Shown: piece by piece, positions 23,396-36,918 of the stretch
Numbering within the stretch: position 1 is the first letter of the stretch
Layout: each line of letters begins with the position of its first letter
NCBI RefSeq assembly: GCF_003473485.1
Contig: NC_053046.1
Span: 8,070,001-8,134,000, forward strand
DNA length: 64,000 nucleotides
Direction: 5' to 3'
Source: Medicago truncatula
Lineage: Eukaryota; Streptophyta; Magnoliopsida; Fabales; Fabaceae
Position numbers and translations under genes: made by a program
Notes under the pieces: generated by a model
Databases searched by the model: none
The model's input: the letters and a program-made list of their open reading frames with translations, nothing else
Told to the model about the DNA's origin: nothing

Positions 23396-24204
23396 ATTAG
23401 AATTGAGGATGCTCAACAAAGCATGATGTCAAGAGATTAGCAGGAGATTGACTTTCACATTCTGCCATTCAAGAGACTTCCCAAATGCCTTTTTACATAT
23501 ATGTTCCAACAACAACATGTGAACTAGTAAATTTACAAAACATGAAGAAAAGGATATGCTCAATATATGAATTATGCAAATCAGAATTTTTGTCTCTTTT
23601 AGGATAAGATCAATTGATTTCTATGTATATATTATAGGTCTATGAACATTATGCAAAGCAGTCCTATATTGTGTATGCATTGGAATCAATATCTAGTACA
23701 AAATTAGAGTGTATGTTTTTATGGCCAAGTCTATGGTGCACAAAGGGAATATGTCTTGCATTATGCATAAGGTTGTTTCTACTATTGAGTCTCATATTAA
23801 ATTAAATGAAATATGATGAGATTTAATGATTCAATAGTTGAAAATAAACTTGTGCATGGTGTAATACTATTTTGCTTGTACACGTTAGACAAAATCGTTT
23901 CTATATACATGAATATTATGCTCCCGCAAAAGCGCTAGGGAGGAAGAGTTGAACTGGCCAAATGTGTGCAGACAGCAGACACAATGAGTGAACTCTTGTC
24001 TTGCCCTTTTAATGAAAATATGGTAATTTTTTACAATTAATATTCTCTTTTTTTTTTTAATTAAAATTTTATGGAGATACTAAATAGAAGAATTTATAGA
24101 TGAGTGACCTAGTGGCGACACACACGGAGAGGGGTGACGTCGGTGGCATAGCTGAAAAAAAATGTTAGGGTGGGCCACTAAAATTAACCGTTAAAAAATT
24201 GTTT

Positions 24205-24475
24205 AAAGCCTCGCAAAATAGACCTATAATTGAATTATTTAAATTTTTCGGATGGGCCACTACACCACTTTGCGGGAATTTGAATCAACCGAAACCTAAA
24301 ACCGACATTAAATTGTATAAAATCTCGCAAAATAGATTTATAATTGAATTATTTAAATTTTTGGGTGGACCACTACACTACTTTGCGGGAATTTGGATCA
24401 ACCAAAACCTAAAACCGACACAAAATTGTATAAAATCTCGCAAAATAGACCTATAATCGTTGATTTTTTAAAATT
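24205..24475. repeat. Tandem repeat, period about 113 bp, two and a half copies
   Basis: 'tcgcaaaata' recurs at 24211, 24324 and 24438. Each unit continues with 'ttgaattatttaaatttt', a 'ggccactaca' stretch, 'ctttgcgggaatttg' and 'aaacctaaaaccgaca'. The array is bounded by inverted G/C-rich words ('gggtgggcc' at about 24169; 'gtgggcc...ggcccaccc' at about 24482-24499), so it may be the inside of a larger degraded element. Confidence 0.75.
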
Positions 24476-24574
24476 TTCCAGGTGGGCCGTGGCCCACCCC
24501 AGCCCATGAAGGGCTCCGCCACTGGGTGACATTAGAAACTTGAGCTCTAATCTGATCATCTATATAAACTATTC

Positions 24575-26084
24575 GAGCAAATAGTCACTTTAGTCCCTGA
24601 TTATGCAGCTCGCTGTCACATAAGTCCCTGACTCAGGATTAAATACAAATAAGTCCCTGACTCTGCACTTCCGTTATCACTTTAGTTCCTGACGTTAAAA
24701 AATCGGTTAAGTGATGATGTGGCGCATATGAGGTGTCACAGGTACCAAAGTGAAAGTAGAAAATGGTCACTTTGGTCCCTGAACCAAAAATCAATATGCC
24801 CAAATTGAATATCAAATCCCCAAATCCCTAAATCTTAAATCTTTAAATGTCATCTAATTATCTCTTCTGTTCAAAATCAATCTTACATTAAACACCAACC
24901 TACTGTTAGCTCCCTGACTGTGCATACTTACTATAAGTTAGGTCCCTGACAGTAAACACGAAATTTCACTAAAGTCCTTCGCTATTAGGGACCTTTTTGG
25001 CTTGAAAGCTGATCTTGAGGCAATGGTATGTTGGACTAAGGTTTTGGAGTTTTATAGCAGTGTCATAGTGTTGTGGTTCTGTTACCTTTTTCTCCCTTTA
25101 GTATATAATGGCATCAGGATTACATATATAGAGAAATGAATTATGAATGGTGTGTTTAATTATAATCCATGTAAGTATTTTAAAGTCATAGCTTGATTTT
25201 TGATGTGTCTTTCAACAACAATATCCATTTTTTGGTGGAGAGATTTGAATAACTAATGCATAAATTCACTTACTAAAATACACAGGCTTGAAGTTACCTG
25301 TTGTGATTATTATTACCATAGTTTAAGACATTGTTTTCATAGACAATGACATTCAGATTTGTACAAAAAGTCGTTGATTCAATAGTATCTAATATCATAT
25401 TCATGCTATTAAGTTACATGAAAGAACTTATGCTTTAGTTGCTTAAAGAAAAAATTAAAGTGAGAAATTTGATAATAAACTTGAAAACATAAACAACTTA
25501 TGTTAGATGTAGCACTAGTACCTACTAAGCAAAACAAATTTTAAGTTAGAAATTATGTTAAAAGAAATTCAACAGAAATGAATTATCATTTGAATATATG
25601 TTGAGCTATTGATTACGGTATGCTCAGACATACGGGGTAGAGATATGAATTATTATGTGAATATAACAATAATCAAGAGTAATAGATGCTAATGGATTTG
25701 CTAATTCATTGTCAGTGACTTAACTGATGGTTAGTATGCACAGTCAGGACCTAACAGTAAGTTGTGTTTAATGGAAGATTAATTTTGAACAAAAGAGAGA
25801 ATTAGATGACATTTAGGATTTGAGATTTAGGGATATAGGAATTTGATATTCAATTTGGGAATATTGATTTTTGGTTCAGGGACCAAAGTGATCATTTTCG
25901 ACTTTCACTTTGGTCCTTGTGACACCTCATATGCGTCACATCATCACTTAACAGATTTTTTAAACGTCAGGGACTAAAGTGATAACGAAAGTGCAGAATC
26001 AGATACTTTTTTGTATTTAATCTTGAATCAGGGATCTATCTAACAGCGAGGTGCAGAGTCAATGACCAAAGCGACTATTTGCTC
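24575..26084. mobile_element. Non-autonomous foldback MULE, about 1.5 kb
   Basis: The outer ~400 bp at each end are imperfect inverses: the left begins GAGCAAATAGTCACTTT and continues through repeated 'agtccctgac' words; the right end is the inverse, finishing 'gcgactatttgctc'. The middle 0.7 kb (about 25000-25680) has no coding potential. The flanks, 9 bp each (AAACTATTC left, TAAATATTC right), match at 7 of 9 positions, consistent with an old 9-bp duplication. It has lost, or never had, a transposase. Confidence 0.8.
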
Positions 26085-27363
26085 TAAATATTCTCACAGT
26101 CAACCACTATGTTGTAACACCGGAGATATAATTTTTTTTATTTTTGTTCATGTAGGTTGCGAGATTGAATCTGACTTTACTATAAACATGTAGTTTATGG
26201 TGTACACATTTTTCAAAATATATATATATATATATAGTACACATTTTTTAAGAAAATTACATATACAGTAAACTTGATGTAAACTAGATTATCTGTGACA
26301 TATTTTGTGATGAAAAACTGTTTACAATATCCTTTTTTAGAAAAAGTGCACCGTATTATTGGTATAAAGTCCAAGTTAATGATGGGCAACTTCTTTTTAG
26401 GGTAATGATACATAAACCACTTTAGGTGGCATATATAATTGTGACATGCGTCTATGTGGTTCCTACACACACAAGAAATTTATCTTTTGTGTCTCTCAAA
26501 CACTCTCACATGGAAGTGGTACAATGTATGTATAGAGAAAAGGGTGTTCATGAAACATTATCCTCTTGTTAAATTGAAAAGTACTTTTGAAAATATAAGA
26601 ATAAGAGCATGGTTAAAAAATGTGGGGCTGATTGATTATAATAATATCAAACCTCCTAAACAAGTCACAAGGCATGGCCAAAGTTTTTCATGTGAGAGAG
26701 TGTCACCTTTGTCTTGAAGGGTATATTTGTGGTCCTAGAATAGGGAACTTGGTAGACTTAATTGTTAAAGTAAAAGCTCCTTGAGAGCATTATTAAGGGA
26801 GAATAAATTAAAGACTAAGCATTCACTTGTCACAAAAAAATATAAACATGTAACTTTATAGATTCTTATTTGAAAAATGTTGCATGGATTTATATGCAAG
26901 GATCCCCGGTGATCTTTTATAGATTTAAAGTTAATTGCCACGTTCCTATACTCATATTTTATCTTAAAAAAATTGCCATAAAGAAAATAAATAGAAGAAG
27001 TGATTCCAGCTAATTTAATCACTTATTTTTTTAGAATCTCAGTTTACTATAGTCAAGGTTGTCGTTTACCTGGAGTCTAGAATCAAAGCTAAGCATATAC
27101 TATAATACAATATTATTCAAAAATATTATACTCCAAAAAAAAAAATGAAAAGAAATAAAGTTGTGAATATAATGCTAAATTAACCAAGAGAAGAAGACAC
27201 CTAGCTTAGTAGGTATCCATTCATACCTGTTCCTTAAGTAAAAATATTCATGAGCTACAATCAAATAAATTGAGCAGTTGAGTCTACCTTAACTTTGTAG
27301 ACTGCCTCTAATAAGACACACAGAACAAGAACTGCATAACAACTGCCCCACTATTTCATAGCC

Positions 27364-27600
27364 TCTGTTCCAAATTATAACTTGTTTTAGTAAGAAATAA
27401 ATTGTTTTAAATTGTAAGTCGTTTTACAATATCAATAAAATATTAATGTTATTTTTTCTATTATATCTTTTATTGTTTATTACTCTTTTTTCTTTAAAAA
27501 AATTAATTTATATTTCTAATATCATTTATTAAGGATAACTTTATAAAATAATTCATAATTTTTCTTTCTCATACAAAATTATTTACATTTCTTAATACAG
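27364..27600. mobile_element. Degraded Stowaway-like MITE, same family as 517-798
   Basis: Shares the succession 'ttaaattgtaagtcg', 'attaatgttattttttctattat', 'tttattactct', 'atttattaaggataa' and 'tttcttaata' with the element at 517-798. Both terminal CTCCCTCCG motifs are eroded (left now 'gcctctgttcc'). Confidence 0.65.
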
Positions 27601-28370
27601 ATAACATCATAGTTGACTGGAAGCCCTCTACAATCAAAATTAACTTGTAGCTAATATAGTATCGACACTTTATATTAAAGGTGTGTTTGATGACTGACAC
27701 GCGTCGGTGTCCAACAATGACAAACACCGATCTAGTATGTTTGATATTTGTGTCGGTGCTTGATAGGTTATTGCACAAATAGTATCTAAGCTCCAATTGG
27801 GTTGGCTTGGTTAACTGAAAAACAGCTAGTGAAATAGTCTTAAACATTTATCAAAAATTACACATCAATGTCCAACCAATTAATTAGGCTCAATCATTGT
27901 TTGGTCGAATGATAAAGCAAAAGTAATATAACATTTAAGAAACATCAAAAGAAAGGAATTGATTCAGACGTTTTTTTAACTAAACAAATAAAAAGATTAA
28001 CTGTTGTCTTACAATGCAAGCAAGAATAGGATAAAAATGCTTTACACATTCTTTTATTTAATTAACGTGTGGTGAACTTAGTCCAGTTGTTCATTAAGGC
28101 TTTTAGCTATATAAGTATATTGCTTAATATACCAAACTAAAAGCATGTTTCACTGCATTTAGAAATTGATTTAGACCCTTAAGCTACTTCCATACAACAA
28201 TATGGGTGATTTTACATGACATAGTAAAAGCTAACAACTCTTATCTTATCATTTTATATGAAATTGAAAATTAGTTATGTACCAACTCCAACTTTTTTTC
28301 CCCTCTCATAGACACTTTTTCCTTTTGGTTTTCTGTCATGCAATACTTTTTTGCTATATTGATTCTTCTC

Positions 28371-28377
28371 TATAAAT
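28371..28377 (+). promoter_or_regulatory. TATA box of peroxidase gene
   Basis: TATAAAT, 112 bp upstream of the ATG at 28483, after a pyrimidine-rich stretch. Confidence 0.6.
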
Positions 28378-28461
28378 ACTATTATTTCCACCATGGTGTT
28401 CATCCAATACAGTTGAAAACACCTCTTTAACTATTCTTTCATAATAAACTTTGTTCTGTGA

Positions 28462-30114
<1,653 letters not shown>

Positions 30115-31129
30115 TGAAGTACTATCGTTGTCATGTTGCACATGTGAAATTGCATTCTACATTTGTTGATCTTTTGTTTATTTAGCCATTTTTTTTTTAT
30201 GAAGCCATTGGCATAGTCGCTGTGTCCTGAGTATAAAATTTGGGCTTTTGGTAGCATTGTTGTGTGTTTGAAGAAATTCTATGTAATAAGATGTTTCAAA
30301 AATTGGTTAATAAAGTGCGAAGTTGTTGAAATTAATGGTCTTGAAGTTTTAATGAAATTTATGTCCTAAAGTGATTTTGGAAAACTAAGGATGCTTGCCG
30401 TCATCTTATATTTTGGATGCTGTATTTTCTTCTGAAAGTTATTATGAATCTTATAGACGATGTATCCAAAATCACATGATTATGGTTTGATGAGGTTGCA
30501 ATAATATGATGATGATTGCTTTCTTTCCTGACCAGATCTGGGAACACATTTGTGTGTATAAAAATGTGAAACAGAGATACATCATGTAATGTGCATGGCA
30601 ATGAACCTGGTTTTTATTAGTTGCATGTTAGCAAATTTGTATTTCATCAAATTTGAAAAATAAGGCCAATGAAAGTTATACTCAAAATGGTTGAGGACTT
30701 TACCAGATACCAAGTAATTAGTGCACGTACTGTGCTAGATAGAATTGGAAAAGCTCGAGTGCTTGCTCGACAAATGATTGATGTTGCACAAGTTCTCAAA
30801 CAACAATGGTCACTCTAGAGTTTGTGGAAGATAACAACTAAATACATCTAGGATTGACACAATTTTTATTGGACTTGCTTGATATTGCAATTTTTTGCCC
30901 TTTCCTTAACAATACTTCAAGTTGGACAAATGATATTTCATGTTTTTAGTATATATGCAGTGCACGTACAAAGTAAAAACTAACAGCACTTTATAAAGAC
31001 TGCAGTTTAAGTTCAAGTGCACAGAGCAAAGTACTTTCTGCTAGTGAAGTATTAGACTATAGTTAGTTAGAGTGTTTGAGAAGCTTGGTTAAGAGTTAGT
31101 TACACAACTAAACTCTCTATATAGGTAAG

Positions 31130-31475
31130 GAAATTTGGGGGCCTAGTGCGTGAATCGGCCGTCACGCCCAGCAGCACTCTTTGGGCTTGGTGTGTGAATC
31201 GGTAGGTGGCCCTTGAAATCGACAGGCTCTGATACCATCTTAGAAATCATGGTTGGGCCTAACACAACCCCACAAAACCGGCTTGTGAGATGAGGATTGC
31301 CCCCCACTTATAAACACATTGTCAGGCCATGTCCTATCCGATGTGGGACTCTTAACACACCCCCTCACGACCAGCACTATTGGGCTTGGTTCGTGGACAT
31401 AAATGGTGGGTGGTCCGATAGGGGATACCTGATAGCAGGTGGCCCAATCGATCTTGGAGAAGCTCTGATACCAAC
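31130..31475 (-). mobile_element. TRIM retrotransposon remnant: one LTR between two internal domains
   Basis: On the minus strand the order is: primer-binding site TGGTATCAGAGC (31473-31462), internal DNA, polypurine tract (GTGAGGGGG, about 31369-31361), LTR (31357-31238), a second primer-binding site TGGTATCAGAGCC (31237-31225), then more internal DNA to about 31130. Both binding sites match the 3' end of initiator methionine tRNA. The 120-bp LTR is very similar to the one at 48410. Having a polypurine tract and binding site on both sides of one LTR indicates the middle of a tandem TRIM array whose outer LTRs are gone. Non-coding. Confidence 0.8.
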
Positions 31476-32094
31476 TTGAATAATTTAGAATTAATGACTT
31501 GAATGATTTACAATGATGTATGCAAGCTTATATACAAGAGAGAATATCTCAGGAAAGCAAAAAAGGAAACTAAATCAACTATAATAAATAAGAGAATAAT
31601 CAACAATAGGAACACCCATGTATCATTTCAATCATCTTTTATACAATTGTTTCTTAGTAATGACTCCTAGAGAGAATTACACAATCTATCTTTCCATTGC
31701 ATTTGACCTAGAACCATGGAACCCTTTGATTCATAACATGAAGTATTTATAGCCAACAATCAGGTGATCTATTTAGCAGTGTTAAGCATATTTTCATCCT
31801 TGTTTACTCTCTACTTTACTGATATTTTGTTATCTTTTTTCTGCTCATTTAATTTTAGTTATGTACCCCATGGTTATCAAGTCATAAATCAGAACAACTT
31901 TTTTCCAAATGGTGAATTAAATCTTATTATGCACTGTAAGATAACATTGCTAATAAAAATGTCATTTTTAAGTAAAAAATAATTGACATAACGAAATTAT
32001 AAGCTGATATATCAAATGACAAAAGAAAACCGGTTGATTATACAAAGTTGTCATAAAAAGTGGTTGGGTACAGTATTAAAAAGTGGTTCGACCA

Positions 32095-32283
32095 ACAACC
32101 AAGCCTTATCCCACTAAGTGGGGGTCGGCTACATGGATCAAATCATGTCATAATGTTCTTAAACCATATTCGGATCTAACTCATTAATATCTCTCTAGTA
32201 GTTTCTCTTTATAGTTTTTCTAGGTCTTCCTCTACCTCTTTTGATCTGACTATCGTTCATCTGATCTACTCTCCTTACTACAA
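32095..32283 (-). pseudogene. RTE-type LINE reverse-transcriptase tail, degraded
   Basis: The minus strand translates to VVRRVDQM, then IKRGRGRPRKTIK, and ends near PT...WDKAW, the familiar C-terminal end of plant RTE-clade reverse transcriptases, but with several stop codons. Only the last ~60 codons remain. Confidence 0.7.
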
Positions 32284-33142
32284 AATGAAATGAGATTCAT
32301 CAAAGTGACTTGAGATTCATTACAGTGAATCATGATTCATTCAAGATGAGATTCATGTCCAAATAGATACACACTAGAGATCTGTATCAATTGGGTTCAA
32401 TTTAGTATTGAATCAAGATACAAATCACATTGTATTGTAAGATTCTGATCAGCATGGTGTACCCGTTAAGATTGTGTCATCTTACAGGATTTGGAAACAT
32501 AAAGGGAAAAAAAGAATAAACTCTAGGGAATGTACTCAAACTTTAGTTTGGCTTTTAAGAGCTAATCAAACAACCAACTCCCAAGGAGCTTAAAAATGCT
32601 AATTATTCTTCATGGACTAGAGCAGGCTTGAGAAATGAGATAAACAAGAAGACAATATAAGTAGGAAGTGCTCAATCTTTATGTATTGAATATAAGTTGA
32701 GACGATATACAAATCAAGTACAGTGTACATAAATTGAATATCTAATTAAAATTTTCCTATTTGTTTAATGTGAGGGAATGTACCTAATGTCACTGTATTA
32801 TAGCAAACCGCATTAATACTCGTACAAGTTCCACAGACTATGGCAACCGTTTAACTCGAAGTCATTCCCAATTAATAAAAGGAAGTAAAAAATAAAATTC
32901 TTTGATCATTGAAGTGGAAAAACTCATCGGCGCTTGACAATTCACTACAGTGATGTGTACATTGTCGAAATAAAATGAAGATTACAAGCTGTACAATGGA
33001 ATGCCAGACTTAAAGATGCTTCCCTTCCTCAGATGTAAGTTCCTATCACCCAACAACACTGCGCCGGAAATCAATCTGCAGCATGATATGCAATATTAAA
33101 AGTAAGTTTCCGAAAGTATTGCCTCCGAATACAATGTACTGT

Positions 33143-35926
33143 TTAATCCAGATTTTGTATTAAGATGAAATGAAATAACTTACCAATCGATAAAATGTCT
33201 GTTGTTGATTCGATAATTGGAATATTTTTGAACTCAAGCAAATCTTTAGTTCGAAGTCTATGTTCAAAATCTACCGGCATGCCTGTAATTTTTAGTTTCT
33301 TCAAAGAAGTGATATCCTTCAGCCCTTCTGGAATCTTTCTCAGCTTCTCGCACCGGTCAATAACCATGTACTCGAGCATTGGCATTGCCTTTTCCTCAAC
33401 TTTCCATTCCTCCAATTCTTTCAAAAGAGTGAGCCGCAAAACATGCAATTGTGAAAACCCTTCAGCACTGAAGCTCAATTCTGCCCAATTGTATGCCTTT
33501 TTACCCAAAACAAGCATTTTAAGTTTTGGCAATCTCTCAAGTTTGGCAATAGACTCCTTCTGTAGGTGGGAATTATGTAAAGTTAGTTTCAACAGATTCG
33601 GCGGGAACTCATGTGGATCAGGTAGCTTCTTGATCTTTCCATTCAAAGATAACTTCTGCAGTTGTGTGCACTGAGAAAGCTGCATAAAGATTGGAAATTC
33701 ATCCTCTTCAGATTGAAGTGATAGTGACAGTGAATGAAGGTTGCGTAATCCTTGTATAGTAGAAAGAACAGAATTCACCATTTGTCCTGATAACCCATTT
33801 ATCCCCAATTGCCTAAGATTGGTCATATTTGCTAAACCACCATCTGATATCCAGTTTCCAGCCTCAATATATGGTAGGCTTTGAAGGTTGGTTAATGTAT
33901 CCAACCGTAGATGCCCGCTATCGGGAGAATCAAATGGTGTATACAGGAGCAAATGTCTTAAGTTCACCAACTTCCAAATTACATTTGGTATTTTCTTAAG
34001 AAAACAACAATACCTTAAATCAAGTGTTTGTAGGTTAAGCAAGTTTCTAATGGAAAGCGGAAGTTTCCCTTCGAGATTAGTCTTCCTCAATCCCAAATAC
34101 CTTAATTGAATCAGGTCCCCTATAGTACTTGGCAAGCTAACTAACCGAACACCGTCTAATTCTAACACCCTGAGTAGCTTAAATTCGGTGTAGATGAAAT
34201 TCAATTTCTTTTCTTGCATAAAACTCAAATGAATCCAGACTTTCTTGTCTATATCTGCATTATATTCTCTATTGAAGAACAACAACGAACGCGAATAATC
34301 TGCAATATGTTTTAAGAAATCATACCGTTCATGGCAAGAATGTAGAGAATGCCGCCGGGATTTAGTTAGCTGAGATGTTGATGATGAGCCTGCCATATCA
34401 CCAAAATACTCCTCTTTTCCTTTGGTGACCGAAAGCTCTCTAAGAAGATCGTGGATTCGAATCGTCTTAACTCTCCCCATCGAACTCACCGTTCCAACTT
34501 GAATCATACACCTACCAATCAACTCATTCAAGTACCTCTGAGCAACATCTTCTGCAGTTTCACCACCTTCTTGAGGCAAAAAACCTTCAGCAACCCATAG
34601 TCTAATCAATTTTTTTGTCTGAATGTTCATACCCTTTGGGAAAAGACCCAAATACAGAAAACACGATTTCAACGGCGGAGGCAAATCATTATAGCTCAAT
34701 GCTAAAATTCTTGTTATCTTCTCTTGATCTTCAAGCAAACCCCCTCTAATATTCTGCAACTCCCTAGCCCATTCCCCACTAGACTTCAACTTTCTAGACA
34801 ACAAACCACCAACCACAACAACAGCAAGAGGCAAACCTTCACATTTCACTACAATCTCCTTGGCAAGATTCTCAAACTCGGATGGTATCACACTCGCACC
34901 AGGAAACGCTTTACTCCTAAGTAATGCATAACTCTCATCATGATTCAACGGCCTTAACTGATAAGGATCACTATTCCCATCAGCATGTAAAGCAACCTCC
35001 AAAATCCTCGTCGTCAGCAAAATCTTACTCCCTAATTTCCTCCTCGGAAAAGCATATTTAAGCCCATCCCAAACCTCCATCCCCCAAATATCATCAAGCA
35101 CAACCAAATACCTTTTCTCCGCCAAAGCATTGTGAAGCTTATTCACCAACTCCTCCTCCGGCATCCTATCCATATCCTCCCTCGCAACACCATCAACACC
35201 TCTCAAAATCCCTTGCAAAACATCCTTCCTCCTATACTCCTCAGAAACATAAACCCAAGCTTTAATCTCAAAATGATTCGCAATTCTACTATCATTATAC
35301 AATTTCTTTGCCAAAGTAGTTTTTCCTAAACCACCCATACCAACAAGCGAAACAACATGTCTCGTAGAATCCAAACTAACCAACTGTGTAAAAATTGAAC
35401 CAAAATCTTCTTTTACCTCAACAACATACTCTTCTTCAGCATAATAAGGGGAAGGTTGTCTCCAATGTCTCAATCTCTCGTTAGAACTGCTACCATCACG
35501 GTCGTCAGGGTTAGAGTTAGAGCCAGGGTTTTTGATAACAACACCATACATTTCACGTCTATCAGAAACCTCTTTGATTTTTTTACAAATTCTTTCAATT
35601 CGGGAACCAAGTTTATAGAGATGAAAAGGAGTGAAGATTTTGTTATGAAAATGGGTTTGAATAGTGGAATTATAGATATGAGTTTCAATGATTTCTTCAG
35701 CTTCGAAAGTGACGTTACGAATATCGGAAACCCACATACGAACACGTTCGTTGGATTGTTGTTTAGCGTCAGCATCTTTGAGGAAACATTGCATCCATGA
35801 TAGTTGGTTTTTGAGAGATTCGACTTGGTCGCGAACTGTGGATATGTGTGAGATTGTTGAGGTTGTTTGTTCTAAGAGAAGTTCGGTTAGTTTTGTTACT
35901 ACTGTTGATACTGCTACCTCTGCCAT
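33143..35926 (-). CDS. CC-NB-ARC-LRR (CNL) disease resistance protein, RPP13/RPP8-like
   Basis: One long exon on the minus strand encodes 927 residues from MAEVAVSTVV. A Rx-type coiled-coil domain (about 1-130) precedes the NB-ARC: P-loop GMGGLGKTT (196-204), kinase-2 LVVLDDIW (274-281), RNBS-B KILLTTR (301-307), GLPL (364-367), RNBS-D region CFLYLGLFP (422-430), and an MHD-position motif reading IHD (491-493). About a dozen leucine-rich repeats (roughly 560-910) follow. Such proteins sense pathogen effectors in the cytosol or at the membrane and trigger defence through ADP/ATP switching. The frame is intact. At the 3' end a strong donor (ATTG|GTAAGT, 33184/33183) and an acceptor (GCTGCAG, exon from 33075) would give an alternative C-terminus that ends after one more residue at 33071, dropping the unspliced tail KLFHFILIQNLD. 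It stands alone here without other NLRs. Confidence 0.95.
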   Translation of the reverse strand: MAEVAVSTVVTKLTELLLEQTTSTISHISTVRDQVESLKNQLSWMQCFLKDADAKQQSNERVRMWVSDIRNVTFEAEEIIETHIYNSTIQTHFHNKIFTPFHLYKLGSRIERICKKIKEVSDRREMYGVVIKNPGSNSNPDDRDGSSSNERLRHWRQPSPYYAEEEYVVEVKEDFGSIFTQLVSLDSTRHVVSLVGMGGLGKTTLAKKLYNDSRIANHFEIKAWVYVSEEYRRKDVLQGILRGVDGVAREDMDRMPEEELVNKLHNALAEKRYLVVLDDIWGMEVWDGLKYAFPRRKLGSKILLTTRILEVALHADGNSDPYQLRPLNHDESYALLRSKAFPGASVIPSEFENLAKEIVVKCEGLPLAVVVVGGLLSRKLKSSGEWARELQNIRGGLLEDQEKITRILALSYNDLPPPLKSCFLYLGLFPKGMNIQTKKLIRLWVAEGFLPQEGGETAEDVAQRYLNELIGRCMIQVGTVSSMGRVKTIRIHDLLRELSVTKGKEEYFGDMAGSSSTSQLTKSRRHSLHSCHERYDFLKHIADYSRSLLFFNREYNADIDKKVWIHLSFMQEKKLNFIYTEFKLLRVLELDGVRLVSLPSTIGDLIQLRYLGLRKTNLEGKLPLSIRNLLNLQTLDLRYCCFLKKIPNVIWKLVNLRHLLLYTPFDSPDSGHLRLDTLTNLQSLPYIEAGNWISDGGLANMTNLRQLGINGLSGQMVNSVLSTIQGLRNLHSLSLSLQSEEDEFPIFMQLSQCTQLQKLSLNGKIKKLPDPHEFPPNLLKLTLHNSHLQKESIAKLERLPKLKMLVLGKKAYNWAELSFSAEGFSQLHVLRLTLLKELEEWKVEEKAMPMLEYMVIDRCEKLRKIPEGLKDITSLKKLKITGMPVDFEHRLRTKDLLEFKNIPIIESTTDILSIGKLFHFILIQNLD

Positions 35927-36158
35927 CGAAGGTTTGTTTGAGGTTTGGTTTGGAATTTTCTGCTCACAGAGAAGAAGTCTTGTTCGTTCAATGAAGGAAG
36001 TCTCTGTGTTCTTTTTTGTTATCTTTGCTTTATTTGTCGGTTGATATTTTTCATTCCTGGATTGTCTTTACCTTTAGAAGTCACGGTGGAGTGGAGCACA
36101 TGATGATGAGTTGACTCAACTCTCACTAATCATTTTTATTCACTCTGGTATTTAACTA

Positions 36159-36416
36159 CTCCCTCCGTTTCAAAATACATGTTCAAGTCAACCACTTCAC
36201 ATATGCCAATGCATAATTTGACTGTTAATATCTTTAATTTTCTAAAGTAAAAAATTATAAAAATTTAATATTTTAAAAATATTTGTCGAGACAAATCAAA
36301 CAACATCTTACATGTTAATATTTGTATTTATATATTAGTTAAAAAGTATAGTCAAAGTAAGTCAAGTGAATAGTGCACATTGCAAAAATTGGACATGTAT
36401 TTTGAAACGGAGGGAG
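36159..36416. mobile_element. Stowaway-like MITE, 258 bp, with TA duplication
   Basis: Begins CTCCCTCCGTTTCAAAATA and ends with its exact inverse (TATTTTGAAACGGAGGGAG), flanked by TA on both sides (36157-36158 and 36417-36418). The inside is AT-rich without coding potential. It sits about 230 bp upstream of the NLR start codon and could add regulatory sequence there. Confidence 0.9.
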
Positions 36417-36456
36417 TATTATTTATAACAAAAACATCAAAACTGGATTTTTAAAT

Positions 36457-36918
36457 AGGGTTAAATAAGTTATGATCCTCTTAAATATATTAAGTTTTGA
36501 ATACAGTCCTTCCAAAAAAAAATATTTAGGTTTTTGATTCCTCCAAAATTATTCATCCAGTCAACTTGTACTAACCTTCATAATTTTAATAAATTGTTTA
36601 GAAATTGGAAGAAAATTAAATAGAATTTTTTAACAAAACATGACATTAATATGAATCTTTTAACACCAAAAATATAAAAATTCATAATTAATTCATGTTT
36701 TGTTAAAAAAAAAATATTTTTTTAGAGAGATTGTCATAATATTATACCATTTTCGAAAAATTTCATTAAAAATATGAAGGTTAAACATGAGCTGACTAAA
36801 AAGTATGGATTAATTTCATGGATGAAAACTTTTTGAGGGACCAAAAATCTAAAAAATATTTTAGGGGGATTAAAATCAAATATTTGTATATATATAGAGA
36901 TGGTTTACTTATTTAACC
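36457..36918. mobile_element. MULE-type MITE, 462 bp, with 9-bp target duplication
   Basis: Flanked by exact TTTTTAAAT duplications (36448-36456 and 36919-36927). The ends read AGGGTTAAATAAG and the inverse CTTATTTAACC. Inner inverted arms include 'ttaggtttttgattcctcc' on the left and 'gggaccaaaaatct' plus 'aatattttagggggattaaa' on the right. Non-coding. Same superfamily as 55334-55815. Confidence 0.85.

Larger units (their letters stand above)
23396..28370. other. Long repeat-rich intergenic region
   Basis: No gene supported over about 5 kb. It contains a 113-bp tandem repeat (24205-24475), a foldback MULE (24575-26084), a TA microsatellite (about 26216-26236) and a degraded Stowaway-like MITE (27364-27600). 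Open frames at 24199-24456, 26213-26470 and 26765-27022 are chance frames in AT-rich or repeat DNA. Confidence 0.55.
30115..33070. other. Intergenic, peroxidase to NLR
   Basis: No supported gene. Contains the TRIM fragment (about 31130-31475) and an RTE-clade LINE remnant (32095-32283). Open frames at 30401-30601, 31297-31479 (inside the TRIM) and 31764-31982 are not coding-like. The bases just upstream of 33070 are the 3' flank of the NLR gene on the minus strand. Confidence 0.5.

Noticed and set aside
24199-24456. 85-codon frame with internal repeats
   Set aside because: Purely a by-product of the 113-bp tandem repeat.
31297-31479. 60-codon frame
   Set aside because: Lies wholly within TRIM LTR and internal DNA, which is non-coding.
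33195-36044. Several plus-strand frames over the NLR gene
   Set aside because: Shadows of the minus-strand NLR; serine/phenylalanine-rich composition typical of antisense frames.
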